Shown here: piece by piece, positions 16,111 to 26,195 of the stretch
How positions within the stretch are numbered: position 1 is the first letter of the stretch
Layout: every line of letters begins with the position of its first letter
Assembly (NCBI RefSeq): GCF_013204855.1
Contig: NZ_JABMKZ010000036.1
Coordinates: forward strand, 1-64,000
Direction of reading: 5' to 3'
Source: Paenibacillus alba
GTDB taxonomy: Bacteria; Bacillota; Bacilli; Paenibacillales; NBRC-103111
DNA: 64,000 nucleotides
Made by a program: the position numbers and the translations under genes
Notes under the pieces: model-generated
Told to the model about the DNA's origin: nothing
Databases searched by the model: none
Seen by the model: only the letters and a program-made list of their open reading frames with translations

Positions 16111-17688
16111 TTATTTATTATCTAGCATAATCGCTCCTTGCTTCTTGTTCCAGCGATCTGTTGCTTCTTTAATAATCTCGTTGCCGCCTTTGGACTTATA
16201 CTCTTCAATGACTTTCGGCCAATCCGAGATCGGCTCTTTGCCGTAAATCATTTTAATCATATGGTCGATGATAAGCTTCGGACCTACGTCGGGTTGAGGC
16301 GCGGCAAGATCAGGAAATTTAGCGAAGCTGCTCAAATCCGGATAAAATCCGATGCCTGGCAAGCCTTCCTTCGTAAGTACCTCGTCGAATGCTTTCAAGG
16401 TGGCTTTGCCATCCTCATTCAGCAGCAGTCTTGGTTTGTTGTAAGTGGAATCGTGCACGGCCCACATGGTTCCACTGCGGAACCCTTCTTCATCCGTCTG
16501 TTCCTTCGTCGTTGGAAATTTATAATTGATTTTACCGCTGCTGTCCTTCGTGTAAGTATCCCCTTCAATGCCGAAGGTGAAGAAGGTTTCGGCTTCCGGT
16601 GAAATCATCCATTCGAACATTTTAATAATGTTGGCAGCTGTTTCCGGCTTCACATTTTTATTAATATAGAATGTACGGATGACGGGTGCGTAATAGAAAT
16701 AGCCGCCTTTCCCTTCCGGTCCTTTTGGCGAAGCAATGATGTCAACTTTGGAGCCTGGAACCGCTTGTTGCGCCTTGGTGCGATAGCCCGGCAAGCCAGA
16801 AGCGTTTTGCGACCAGATGCCCGCTTTGCCCGCCTCGATGCTTTTCGTAAAATCGGTTGAACTAATGGTAGCGAATTCCTTAGGGATCAGGCCCTCGTCA
16901 TACATCGTTTTGTAGGTAGCGAGCGCTTTCTGAACATTCTCGACATCGAAAAATTTCGGGACTACTTGACCGTTCACAAGCTCAAATTGATCCTTATAAG
17001 GAAGAACATCGAAAGCGCCCAGAATAACGTCCGCATACTTGAAGTTTTCTCTCATTTGATACGGATTCTCGACTCCCAGCTTCTTGAACGCACGCAGTAC
17101 ATTCAGAAACTCGTCTACGGTTTTCGGTGCCTGAAGGCCTGTTTTTTCCAGCAGATCTGTACGAATATAGGTGGAGCGGCGGGAAGGATTACTCAGAAAT
17201 TCGGGCACGCCATAAATTTTTCCATTATATGAAACACTATCCCAAGCTGCTTTGGGGATCAGTTTCATCAAATTCGGCGCATTTTGCTTCAGCAGCTCGT
17301 CCAAGGGCATAAACACACCGTTCTCTACGGAACCTGACATCGACTTGCTGCCAGGACCGCCAATGCTGCCAACCACATCAGGAATTTCGTTGCTTGCGAA
17401 CATAAGGCCGAACTTGGAATCCTCCATGACCTTTACGTTCATATCCGTATTCGTCAATTCCTCCAGCTTCAAGATCCACTTGTCCTTGTTCAGATCCGGC
17501 ACGGTAGTGTGATACCCAGTATTGACCGTCGTTGGATAAAGGATAGAGAACTTCGTCGGTTCTTTCTTCCCGTTGGCTGCGGAAGACTGCGGCGTTGCCT
17601 TATCCGCTACTTTCCCATCCGTCGAACACGCGGTTAATGCAGAAGCTGTCAACAGGACAGCCAAACTAAGACTAAACGTTTTTTTCAT
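16111..17688 (-). CDS. LplA-like extracellular solute-binding lipoprotein
   Basis: 525 residues, the size of the large LplA/YtcQ-type binding proteins that deliver oligosaccharides to CUT1 importers. Lipobox LTAC with Cys21. Ribosome site AAGGGG 5 nt before ATG. It has no permease beside it, whereas two LplB/LplC-like permeases at 39-40.8 kb have no binding protein, so the two may work together (inference). A perfect cre site lies 27-40 bp upstream of the start, so catabolite repression by CcpA is likely. The neighbouring genes on both sides are separated by long gaps, so it is probably transcribed alone. Confidence 0.92.
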   Translation of the reverse strand: MKKTFSLSLAVLLTASALTACSTDGKVADKATPQSSAANGKKEPTKFSILYPTTVNTGYHTTVPDLNKDKWILKLEELTNTDMNVKVMEDSKFGLMFASNEIPDVVGSIGGPGSKSMSGSVENGVFMPLDELLKQNAPNLMKLIPKAAWDSVSYNGKIYGVPEFLSNPSRRSTYIRTDLLEKTGLQAPKTVDEFLNVLRAFKKLGVENPYQMRENFKYADVILGAFDVLPYKDQFELVNGQVVPKFFDVENVQKALATYKTMYDEGLIPKEFATISSTDFTKSIEAGKAGIWSQNASGLPGYRTKAQQAVPGSKVDIIASPKGPEGKGGYFYYAPVIRTFYINKNVKPETAANIIKMFEWMISPEAETFFTFGIEGDTYTKDSSGKINYKFPTTKEQTDEEGFRSGTMWAVHDSTYNKPRLLLNEDGKATLKAFDEVLTKEGLPGIGFYPDLSSFAKFPDLAAPQPDVGPKLIIDHMIKMIYGKEPISDWPKVIEEYKSKGGNEIIKEATDRWNKKQGAIMLDNK

Positions 17689-17714
17689 TTAAACCCCTTC
17701 TTCCTTTAATATAC

Positions 17715-17728
17715 TGTAAACGATTTCA
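17715..17728 (-). promoter_or_regulatory. cre (CcpA) operator of the LplA-like gene
   Basis: TGTAAACGATTTCA (minus strand TGAAATCGTTTACA) matches TGNAARCGNWWWCA at every position, with flanking bases C and T. A -10-like TATATT lies just downstream on the minus strand (around 17709-17714), so bound CcpA would block the promoter. Confidence 0.75.
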
Positions 17729-17810
17729 TCCACTGCCTATATCATATTGAATATCGGGAACTTCTTGTATGTATTAATTTAAGCTGCCCTGTGAATTTAT
17801 ACGATTGCAG

Positions 17811-17838
17811 AAAGACCGCCAAGCTGCTTGGCGGTCTC
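17811..17838 (-). terminator. Terminator of the giant SLH protein gene
   Basis: AGACCGCCAAG (17813-17823) pairs perfectly with CTTGGCGGTCT (17827-17837) around a 3-nt loop, followed on the minus strand by TTTCTG. It starts 9 bp past the stop codon. Confidence 0.8.
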
Positions 17839-17846
17839 GTCTTATA

Positions 17847-20800
17847 TCAATTAATAAATTGTAAGGATTGCAGCATGCGCTTCAGCATCACGGCTGCTTG
17901 CGCACGCGTAGCAGGTTCATTCGGCGCAAAGGCATTATACGACATGCCTTGAATGAGGCCGCCAGCCAACGCTTGCGAGATAGCCGCACTCGACCAGTCG
18001 CCGATCTGCGTACGATCAGAGAATCGATTCAATAAAGCGTTATTGGCCTGAATTTCCTTGCCGCCCAATTTCATTGCCCGCATCATCATCGCTACCATTT
18101 GTTCGCGGGTAATGTTGGCGTTTGGTCTAAAGGTACCGTCCTCATATCCGTTTATCAATCCAGCTTTATACGCTGTACTTACGGCTCCGAGGAACCAGTC
18201 GCCCGGTTGTACGTCTTTAAATACATTTGCCTTCATGTCGACCAATCCTAGCGCACGAACCAGCATAGCCGCAAATTCGGCACGTGTTACAGTGACCTCT
18301 GGGGCAAATTGCTGATTCTTTTTCCCGTCTACAAGCCATTTATTCGCCAGCAGCTCCACATCCGCTTTTGCCCAATGCCCCTGTAAATCCTTAAACGATT
18401 TATCGGATTGAATAACCGTATATAGGCTGTTATGCGGAGAACGAATCGTAATCACGGAAGAGCCATTCTTCGTTGTGATTATCGCTGGTACGAAATGGAT
18501 CTGGTTGCTCGAGTCCACCCATACCGCTGTTACCTTGCTGGAATCAACGGTCAAGGCCCCCAAGCTAATCGTACGATTGACATACATGCCGCCGAAATCA
18601 CTTTTTTCTATCCCATTAATTGTGATTGTGAATTCTATCGGGTTCGAAATCACTTGCTTCGCATTCATCTTGTTCACTGCTTCATTTACATCGTTCCCCG
18701 CTTTACCGGAAACTTTGGAAATCGAGATGCTAACGGTCGCATTCTTCGGAATATCTGCAAACAAATTTACAGGCAATTCATACATGTCGCCATTCGCCTG
18801 GATCTGAATCACCGCATGGCTTTGCTTGCTGATCATGCTAAGGATGGCGTTGCCTGGCAGCTCCACATTGACAGTAGGTTCGCTGCCCTTCACCTCAATC
18901 AGAACAATCGGAGCTGCCAAGGCTTTCTCCAGCTTATCCGCATCCACGATGACCTTGGTTACCGTCCTTCCATCGGCCATCGTTTCTTTCGTTACCTTCG
19001 CGTCTTTCTCAAGATCCAAGATGCCGGAATTGCCAGTTGAACCCGTTGTTGCCGGTGCCGTCGTGCTGCCGTTGACTGATCCCGTACCTGAGCTTGAGCC
19101 TGATCCTGATCCTGAAGAATCATTCAGCGTTCGAAAGGCCACCGCGGTTCCGTATACACTCTGGGCTCCGTCCGTGTCAACGGCTTGAACCGTAAAGGAA
19201 TAATCGTTCCCTGGTGTCAAGCCTGTCAATGCATACGTAAGAACATTGCCTAGCGATGCAACTTCCGTGTAGGTGCTGCCTGTAACGCTATAAATCTTAT
19301 AGCCGGCTACGCCTATGCTTGCTTCAGCAGCTGTCCATTGCAGCGTCGCTGATCTTGTCCCCACGTCTGACACAGACAGCTTGAATGTGCTTGGCCATGT
19401 CAGCTGTGTGACCGTAATAGCAGCCACTGCCTTATAGGTTGTACCCGTAACGGTCCCTTGAACGCTAAAGTTTCCCACCGTTGCATATTGGGAGGCGTCT
19501 ATGTTGTTCCAAATGACACCAACAAGACGAGTCGATTTGTCGCTGTAAACTGCTGTGACAACCGTTGGCATTACTGGCGCTGTTCCTACAGGTGTTAGGA
19601 TGCTGACTGGCGTAATGCTGGCAATTTGCGCCTGATTGTCCGGCGGAACAAGCTCTGTCGGTTGAGCAGGCGCCGAGATCATAAACATGCGGGAATATAT
19701 GTCCGTCCCCTTTGATCTAACCGTTACTTTGGACAGATCGCTCGCAATGCTTGGCAGCGTATAGCTTGTTGTACCTGCCGGTAACTCAGCAAACACCGCT
19801 TTGTCATTATAAACCGTATACCCTTCGCTCAAAGCATTGGCATCCCACTTCAGAACTTTCGCAGATCCGTTAGCCTCGACATGAAGATTCTGTGGAGGTG
19901 TAGGCGCATTAAACACTTGAACTTGTGTAAGGCGAGGAGGACCCGTAAGATCCGTCCCTGTATTGCCGCCAGAAGCATTCTCCACCGTTACCTTGATATA
20001 TCTGGCATGATAAGTTTTGCCAAGGTCGATGGGGTATGAGCTGTCTGCCGTATCTGCGCCACCGCTATTGTTGCCGGTTGCGTACGTATATCCTTGAGCT
20101 GTCTGTTTGTCGACTTGCGTAAAGCTCATTGCATCAAACTCAGCAGCCGATGTATGATCTCCAACCTCATTCGATACATAGACGGTTGCGCCTTTTAATC
20201 TCGTCGATTTGGCAAACAATCGGATTTGGCTTACATCCATGGCCTGGCCAAGGTCGAGAACGAAGCTGCCTTTTCTTCCCCCATCGGTTCCCAGCCATGA
20301 ATAATTTCCGATTTGATCCAAGCTGGTCACATCGGTCACAGCCCATAATGTCGGGTCTTGGAGTACGCCAGTAGTTAGTTTGTTGGCATTCCCGTTTACG
20401 CCCGCAGCCGATTGGAGCTGGATCGAATTGGCATTTGCTGCCGGACCTACGTTGTACACATGTTTATTAAGCGCAAGGTTAACGGATGATAGGCCAGAAG
20501 CCACTTTGGTTATCGTGATATCAGCAAGCTGCAGCTCTGCGTCAAATGCTGAATTATTGCCGCCATTGGAGCTGCGGTAAATTCCCCACTTCGGTCGTTC
20601 ATATTGGTCAAAAGCCGCCGGATACTCCGTCTCGAAATTGCTGCCTTTTTCCGGTCTTCTCCATAAATCCTTGGTGCCGTCCGTCGCGCCTTGATTCACA
20701 AAAGCTTGATACACATCCGGACTGTCAACGTTGTAAACCTTGCCTGTCACCATATCCGTTATTTTGACCGTGAACCAGCCGGAATCCGAAATAAGCGCGT

Positions 20801-23800
20801 TAAGCTCAACCTGAATCCAGTGGCCGTCGATTTCTTTTAACGGAATGCTCATCGCGGTCTTATCGCCGTCGGATCGGTTATGATTCAAAACCAGATTTCT
20901 GCTGGTCGTACCTGAAATCGAGAATGCAAGGAGATAGGCGCCATTCTCACCGCCGCTGTTGCCGCCCGGCAAAGTATTAGCCTTCTGAGCATTCACAGCC
21001 TTCAACTGAAAAATATGCCTAAAGTTGGCTTGATTCCACTGGTTGCCGTCGGAAATATGCCATTTCCACTTGTAAGAAACCAGATCGCCATTATAGGCTA
21101 CATAATCGCCGCCTGAATCTTCACTTGGGCGAATTTCAACTCTTTGCCTGTCATTGATTGCTGCGCCGCCAACCACATAGCCTTTCTCCCAGTCAAAAAC
21201 ACCTTTGTGGCCGTACTCGCCATCGCGGACTTTATCCACGAATTCATTATTCACGCCTCTTCCGTACTCAAAGACCTTAAACACATTTGTGTTCAGCACG
21301 CTATCCCATGCGTTTACCACATGGTCGTCAGCAGCATTAGCCCGAGGCTGATCGCCATAATACTCGTGGTAAGCGTCTCTGATCCGCTTGGTCACGCCTT
21401 CTACAGGTTCGTCAGTTCCCATGGCACCGCCCAGAACATGATAAGGAGATACGCCTTCAATAGCGTTCATCTTGATGGTTTTGGAATTAGCGCCAGTACC
21501 GCGAGCTGTTACGTCCAAGGCGAAAATAGATGGACTTCCGTTGTTGAAATTGAACGTAAATTCATTGGTGCCGAGCGGTAATTTCGCCAAGTAGGAGGCT
21601 GCAAATACAACCTTGCTGCCAGACAACGAATAATCGATAGTCGGACGAAGCAGAGTACCGCCTTTGGCAATGCTGGTAAGCGTCTGCCCGCCAGCAAGAT
21701 TTATCGTTGTTGAAACAGGTGCAGCTTGATCCCATGTGCTGTAGGTATCCCTAGCCGGTACTAATGCCGTTGTATTAGATATGGCATCTTTGCCGGAAAT
21801 CGTCAAACCGGATATCCCCATCATCGATGCGGCTTCATCCGTCTTCTTATCGCGAGGGCCGACCAATACCGTGTTGATCATCACATATCGGGCTGTAAAC
21901 GGATAGAGGAATGTTTTGTTATCAAAACCCCATTGTTGCCCTGCGTAAGTGACATAGGACCACAAGCCTTCCGTTTCTGTACCGCCCGCCAGCGTCCAGC
22001 CGTTCGCCTTCCAATCGTAATTCTTTGCCGTATCGGAAGCCGTAGGCGCACTTGCCCATGAGCTTGGGCTGCTGGAGTAATAGACCTCAAATCTTGTCGC
22101 GTTACTTTGGATATTTGCGATCGTATTAGGTATTTCAAGGTGCAGTTTATCAATCGTTTTGGGAGATCCCAAGTCAAGGGCTATTGCCAAGGAAGATGGC
22201 GCGTAGCTGCCCATATAGACATTTGAGCTTGAATTGCGCCAATAACCGCTGCCACCTGAGCGCAAAGCATCTATGCCTGGATGATTGGGATCTTCCGAGC
22301 TTACCTTGAGATTCTGTCCTGCTACGGGTGTAAAACGGGATGGGGACAACAGATTTACCAGAACAGGATCTGGGGAAGTCACGGAGGGTTCTCCGAAAAT
22401 GTTGAAAGCATTGCTGCGTATCCCCGCACCTTTACCGCTGGCCAGCGTGTTATTAACATCGGATACAAGCAGGACATATTGCGCTTGAACAGGCACGGCC
22501 AAGTTGTGATCTGCCTTTTGGTTATTGCTAAGCGGTGTGGATTTCCCCGCTCCAGGGATCATTGTCCAAGATGCTCCATGGGCAGTCTCCAGCGGTTTTT
22601 CCGTGCCAACCGTGCTGGTCGAGAAATTATTTCCCTCCACAAGTTCATCATAAGCAGCTGCGTCATTGGTATAGTACACCTGATAATTTTTCAAGTAGCT
22701 GCTGTTATTCGTCCATTCGATTTGAATTTTGCTGACATTAATTTTCTTCCCCAGCTTTACAGCCGCCCAATATTGATGATTGCCAGCGTCTGTGGTTATT
22801 AGAGAGCTGTTAGCCTGCCAATAGGTGGTGGCATCGTTATCAATAAAAGATTCTCTCATATTTCCAGTGCTGCCTTTGGAGACAGCTTTTATTTGAGCTT
22901 CAGGAGTTACCGCCCAGTTTCGATAATCGGAAAGGTTCACTTCAATGAAAGGCCTGATGTTCTTGCTATTCGTAACCCCTGTGCCGTTAAAATCGCCATA
23001 GATCTTGGATTTCCCCTTACTATCAGGCTTATAGCCTTCCGGGCTCCATGTCACATTCACCTTTTCTATATTCCCTGTGCTCAGGGTAACATCCAGCTGT
23101 GATGGCAAGGATAATTGGCTGAAAGAAGTACCTAGAGAAGCCGCAGCTTCTTTGGGCCTTGCCCAAGCTGCAATGTCTTTAGGTTGTGCATTTGGGTTCC
23201 AGCCATCCGGAAAAATGTAGCTGTTTTTATCCCTTTTGATTAAGTAAATATCAGATAGATACATGGTTGAAGCTTGGAATTCGTCTGCATAAGCCGCATC
23301 TCCTGCGCCGTTATACAACCCATGATAAAGGCCCCATTTGGAACGGTTTTGCTGCCCCGTCTCAGCGGGTAAATCAACTCGTTCGGACCTGCCCGTGGTC
23401 GGATTTACAACTTCGGGGCGTCTGAATGTTTCGGCCGTCATTCCCCCTTGGAACAGCACATCGCCGGTGGCAAGGTCGACAAGCTTGCCGTAGATATACC
23501 CTTTATCAGCTGTCAAAATGGTTACTTGCAAATCAAGCCAGCGATCCACCACCTTATCAAATGGAATCGTAAACAATGGCTTTATTCTATCCGCATAGTT
23601 GGCGTCCGGATTATTCCTGAATTCCAGTTGGCCTTTGCCTTCACTTGAAACCAGCGTAAGCGTAGCCACGGGCTGGCCGGCAGCGTTGCCCGCCACTTCT
23701 TTCAATTGAAAAATGTGCCAAAATCGGTGGGGATCAATAAAATCGCCCGCATGCTTGTCACCAACATCTTGCTGGAACTTTAACGTTTCCGATGGAAGCA

Positions 23801-24773
23801 TAAGTCTCCAATGATGGGTCATAATATCGCCGCCTACGCTGTTGGCATCCTGATTGGATGCTGCCGTGTTGCTTTTAATTTCCAGCCGCTGGCGGTCGCT
23901 GCCCACTGCACCACGGTCACCATCGTCTCGGCTCACGCCGTCAGGCGTAACAAAAGGCTTAAATTCATGGTAGCGCAAAATGTCTGAATTGAGTTTGTCC
24001 GTGCCTGGAACATTGGCAATGCCATATTTTGCAAGCGCATTCAAATCATCTTTGCCTATGGTCTGCAGATACATATTGTCTCCTAGCCAAGATTCATTCA
24101 CGGTAGAAGCCACCGGGTAGTCTCCTGATCGATCATAGACAGATTCCGACCATGCCTTTCCACTATAAGAGGAAGGAGCACCGGGGCCTTCAATAGAACC
24201 TGTTGTGCTGCCATTGCCAATTGGAGATGCGCCCATCACATCCCACGCGTCTTCGCCCGCCCTAATATTGAGCGGCAAAAATTTCTCGTTATCTCCCACA
24301 GTACCTGCGATTGGGGGCAACTGACTTTCTACCGTAGTCGTTATCGTATATTTTCGGCTATTGCTGCTATTATTCTTATCCGTAACTACCAAATAATACA
24401 ACGTAGTCCCGCTTTCTGAAAATTGATCCATTTTGGCATCGCCTTGGTTGATCCCGCTTGCCGCAAAAGAAATCGCTGTTGTTTCATTGCTTCTATAAAG
24501 TGTGGCAGCAGCCCCTGAGTTTGTCGTAACATTCAGCATTTGGTATAAGGTGCCGTAGGGCAATGAAATATGGATGCTTGCCTGATTAAGATCAACTACA
24601 GCATTGGCTGGCTTGTTCACTTCTATTTCCAGTAGACCTAAGCTGTCTCCCGGCGCTGCTAGAACCGTTGACGCTGGGATAACGCTCGTCATCAGCGAAA
24701 GCACAAGTGAAAATGAAAGAACAATGCTTGCTGCCTTTCTTAATGCTTCTTGCCTAAACATCTTAAAGAACAT
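17847..24773 (-). CDS. Giant SLH-anchored multidomain polysaccharide lyase-like protein
   Basis: About 2308 residues. Start ATG at 24773 has AAGGAGG 7 nt upstream. Order, by approximate residue: signal peptide 1-40; cadherin-like beta domain 50-150; lyase-like beta-jelly-roll module 1 (160-515) with SDRQRLEIK, FWHIFQLK and SKWGLYHG; discoidin (F5/8C)-like 620-800 and 815-1000; module 2 (1110-1425) with NDRQRVEIRP, FRHIFQLK and PKWGIYRS; third discoidin-like 1435-1625; fibronectin III-like 1630-1700 and 1800-1890; Ig-like 1715-1770; Gly/Ser linker; a beta domain 1920-2115; and three SLH repeats from 2125. The two modules are clearly duplicated and resemble polysaccharide lyase folds. It should sit on the cell surface and bind or cleave an acidic polysaccharide. 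Substrate unknown; one module may be binding only. Confidence 0.85.
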   Translation of the reverse strand: MFFKMFRQEALRKAASIVLSFSLVLSLMTSVIPASTVLAAPGDSLGLLEIEVNKPANAVVDLNQASIHISLPYGTLYQMLNVTTNSGAAATLYRSNETTAISFAASGINQGDAKMDQFSESGTTLYYLVVTDKNNSSNSRKYTITTTVESQLPPIAGTVGDNEKFLPLNIRAGEDAWDVMGASPIGNGSTTGSIEGPGAPSSYSGKAWSESVYDRSGDYPVASTVNESWLGDNMYLQTIGKDDLNALAKYGIANVPGTDKLNSDILRYHEFKPFVTPDGVSRDDGDRGAVGSDRQRLEIKSNTAASNQDANSVGGDIMTHHWRLMLPSETLKFQQDVGDKHAGDFIDPHRFWHIFQLKEVAGNAAGQPVATLTLVSSEGKGQLEFRNNPDANYADRIKPLFTIPFDKVVDRWLDLQVTILTADKGYIYGKLVDLATGDVLFQGGMTAETFRRPEVVNPTTGRSERVDLPAETGQQNRSKWGLYHGLYNGAGDAAYADEFQASTMYLSDIYLIKRDKNSYIFPDGWNPNAQPKDIAAWARPKEAAASLGTSFSQLSLPSQLDVTLSTGNIEKVNVTWSPEGYKPDSKGKSKIYGDFNGTGVTNSKNIRPFIEVNLSDYRNWAVTPEAQIKAVSKGSTGNMRESFIDNDATTYWQANSSLITTDAGNHQYWAAVKLGKKINVSKIQIEWTNNSSYLKNYQVYYTNDAAAYDELVEGNNFSTSTVGTEKPLETAHGASWTMIPGAGKSTPLSNNQKADHNLAVPVQAQYVLLVSDVNNTLASGKGAGIRSNAFNIFGEPSVTSPDPVLVNLLSPSRFTPVAGQNLKVSSEDPNHPGIDALRSGGSGYWRNSSSNVYMGSYAPSSLAIALDLGSPKTIDKLHLEIPNTIANIQSNATRFEVYYSSSPSSWASAPTASDTAKNYDWKANGWTLAGGTETEGLWSYVTYAGQQWGFDNKTFLYPFTARYVMINTVLVGPRDKKTDEAASMMGISGLTISGKDAISNTTALVPARDTYSTWDQAAPVSTTINLAGGQTLTSIAKGGTLLRPTIDYSLSGSKVVFAASYLAKLPLGTNEFTFNFNNGSPSIFALDVTARGTGANSKTIKMNAIEGVSPYHVLGGAMGTDEPVEGVTKRIRDAYHEYYGDQPRANAADDHVVNAWDSVLNTNVFKVFEYGRGVNNEFVDKVRDGEYGHKGVFDWEKGYVVGGAAINDRQRVEIRPSEDSGGDYVAYNGDLVSYKWKWHISDGNQWNQANFRHIFQLKAVNAQKANTLPGGNSGGENGAYLLAFSISGTTSRNLVLNHNRSDGDKTAMSIPLKEIDGHWIQVELNALISDSGWFTVKITDMVTGKVYNVDSPDVYQAFVNQGATDGTKDLWRRPEKGSNFETEYPAAFDQYERPKWGIYRSSNGGNNSAFDAELQLADITITKVASGLSSVNLALNKHVYNVGPAANANSIQLQSAAGVNGNANKLTTGVLQDPTLWAVTDVTSLDQIGNYSWLGTDGGRKGSFVLDLGQAMDVSQIRLFAKSTRLKGATVYVSNEVGDHTSAAEFDAMSFTQVDKQTAQGYTYATGNNSGGADTADSSYPIDLGKTYHARYIKVTVENASGGNTGTDLTGPPRLTQVQVFNAPTPPQNLHVEANGSAKVLKWDANALSEGYTVYNDKAVFAELPAGTTSYTLPSIASDLSKVTVRSKGTDIYSRMFMISAPAQPTELVPPDNQAQIASITPVSILTPVGTAPVMPTVVTAVYSDKSTRLVGVIWNNIDASQYATVGNFSVQGTVTGTTYKAVAAITVTQLTWPSTFKLSVSDVGTRSATLQWTAAEASIGVAGYKIYSVTGSTYTEVASLGNVLTYALTGLTPGNDYSFTVQAVDTDGAQSVYGTAVAFRTLNDSSGSGSGSSSGTGSVNGSTTAPATTGSTGNSGILDLEKDAKVTKETMADGRTVTKVIVDADKLEKALAAPIVLIEVKGSEPTVNVELPGNAILSMISKQSHAVIQIQANGDMYELPVNLFADIPKNATVSISISKVSGKAGNDVNEAVNKMNAKQVISNPIEFTITINGIEKSDFGGMYVNRTISLGALTVDSSKVTAVWVDSSNQIHFVPAIITTKNGSSVITIRSPHNSLYTVIQSDKSFKDLQGHWAKADVELLANKWLVDGKKNQQFAPEVTVTRAEFAAMLVRALGLVDMKANVFKDVQPGDWFLGAVSTAYKAGLINGYEDGTFRPNANITREQMVAMMMRAMKLGGKEIQANNALLNRFSDRTQIGDWSSAAISQALAGGLIQGMSYNAFAPNEPATRAQAAVMLKRMLQSLQFIN

Positions 24774-25096
24774 CTTCAAGCCTCCTTGAGTCAATTACGA
24801 TGCATTTAAATGAGGGAGTCAAGACATCAGCTGCTAATCGAGTGATACACGAAATAAAATGAATGCGCTACCAAGAATGTTGATTTGAAGCCGCTACCTA
24901 ATAGGCCTAGGATCATCTCCCTCCTTCCACAATTTACTCATTGTAAGGCACGAACTTATTTCCGCAGATGGAAAAAATTACGATCACATGGTTTTTTTTA
25001 ACATTTGAATGACAAAAAAACCGTCAGGATAAAATATCCTGACGGTCCTTTTGCGGCAGCCGCTTGTTTTCTCGCAAGTTGAGTACTTTAATGCAC
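24774..25096. other. Leader of the giant gene and terminator of the cohesin-SLH gene
   Basis: Gene-free. It holds the ribosome site of the giant gene, a leader of up to about 230 nt that is AT-rich with no obvious riboswitch, and the terminator at 25014-25046. The terminator means the giant gene needs its own promoter, which I could not fix with confidence. Confidence 0.5.
25014..25046 (-). terminator. Terminator of the transporter-GH20-cohesin operon
   Basis: ACCGTCAGGATA (25020-25031) pairs perfectly with TATCCTGACGGT (25035-25046) around AAA and is followed on the minus strand by TTTTTTTGTC. Confidence 0.9.
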
Positions 25097-26119
25097 CTAT
25101 TTTGCACCTAATCCAGCTAACAATCTCTTCAGCACGACCACTGATTCTGCCCTCGTCGCTTGCTCCTGCGGAGCAAACTCTTCCGCGGTTCGGCCATTCA
25201 TCAGGCCAGAGTCCGCTGCAAGAGCAACAACCTTTTTGGCCCAATCACTGACTGCGCCCTCATCGCTGAATCGGATCGTTGCGCCCGCGGTCATATCTTC
25301 CACTCTCATCCCTGTGGCATGCCCCTTCGCTCGCAGCAGCATCGCTGTCATTTCTTCACGCGTAATGTTCTTCGCCGGCGCAAACTCCCGGTCTGCAACG
25401 CCATTGACAAGCCCTGCCGCATACGCTTTCTTCACCGTATCCTCATACCAGGAGCCAGCGGTTACGTCATCGAAGGGGTTCTGTATAGGACTACTCTTTA
25501 AGTCCAATGCTTTGGTAAGCAAGGTTGCGAACTGCGCTCTCGTCACGTTCGTATCCGGTGCGAAATGATCGTCATCCATCCCTTCCACGATGTTCTTGTT
25601 CACCATCAGCATAATATCAGATTCGGCCCAATGCCCTTTCAAATCGCCAAAAATTTTGGTGAATTCCGCAGCTTCATTGAGCGAAATCGATTGATTTTGT
25701 AAATTGTGATCGACAATTTTCATGGAGGTCCACTTCACCGTTGTCGATCCTGCTTTTTTAGCCTTAAAGGTGATCGAGCCTATGTCGAGATTTCCCTTTT
25801 CACCTTCTACTTTGCCCATTTTCGTATGCGCAAAGATCACTTCATTGTTCTTCACAATGGGCGAAACAGAGAAGCCTTCTATTTGGGTATCGGCTTTGAC
25901 AACATCCAGCTTGCTGGCATCGAAGCTGAATTTGGCCTCGTACGCATATAAATCCTGCACATTTGTTCCTTGCAAAATTACGGTAAATTCCCCCGTCGAT
26001 TCGGCATCCGAGGTTTTCATCACGAATTGGGATGCTTCCTCCGCATAAGCAGGAGCCAGCAAGGCCAAAGAGCAGCAAAGCTGGAGTGCAAATGCGGCAT
26101 ATATGATGTTACGTTTCAT
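25097..26119 (-). CDS. Cohesin-SLH surface anchor protein
   Basis: 340 residues: signal peptide to about residue 26 (APAYA), one cohesin-type beta domain (about 30-140) and three SLH repeats (about 152-335). The cohesin call rests on VILQGTNVQDLYAYEAKFSF, then DASKLDVVKA, then DIGSITFKAKKAGSTT, which follow the type I/II cohesin pattern of a strand pair, a [YF]D-x-x-x-L segment and a G-x-I-x-F-K-x-K strand. SLH repeats hold the protein to pyruvylated wall polymer, so it would display a dockerin-binding site on the surface. It lies 76 nt after a GH20 enzyme that ends in a dockerin and is the last gene of that operon. This is the layout of a minimal anchoring scaffoldin. Binding between these partners is inferred. 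Confidence 0.85.
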   Translation of the reverse strand: MKRNIIYAAFALQLCCSLALLAPAYAEEASQFVMKTSDAESTGEFTVILQGTNVQDLYAYEAKFSFDASKLDVVKADTQIEGFSVSPIVKNNEVIFAHTKMGKVEGEKGNLDIGSITFKAKKAGSTTVKWTSMKIVDHNLQNQSISLNEAAEFTKIFGDLKGHWAESDIMLMVNKNIVEGMDDDHFAPDTNVTRAQFATLLTKALDLKSSPIQNPFDDVTAGSWYEDTVKKAYAAGLVNGVADREFAPAKNITREEMTAMLLRAKGHATGMRVEDMTAGATIRFSDEGAVSDWAKKVVALAADSGLMNGRTAEEFAPQEQATRAESVVVLKRLLAGLGAK

Positions 26120-26195
26120 CCTAAACCATCCTCTCTTATGCGGGAAGAAGGGGGTGGCCTGGGCCCTCCCCTTCCTTATTGATCAGTCTCCGTGA

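Noticed and set aside
18432..19188. Long plus-strand frames opposite the giant SLH gene
   Set aside because: They lie fully inside a well-supported minus-strand gene with clear domains, and lack ribosome sites and family features.
17847..24773. Giant protein as part of the cohesin-dockerin complex
   Set aside because: No dockerin or cohesin was seen in it and a terminator separates it; SLH repeats alone explain its anchoring.
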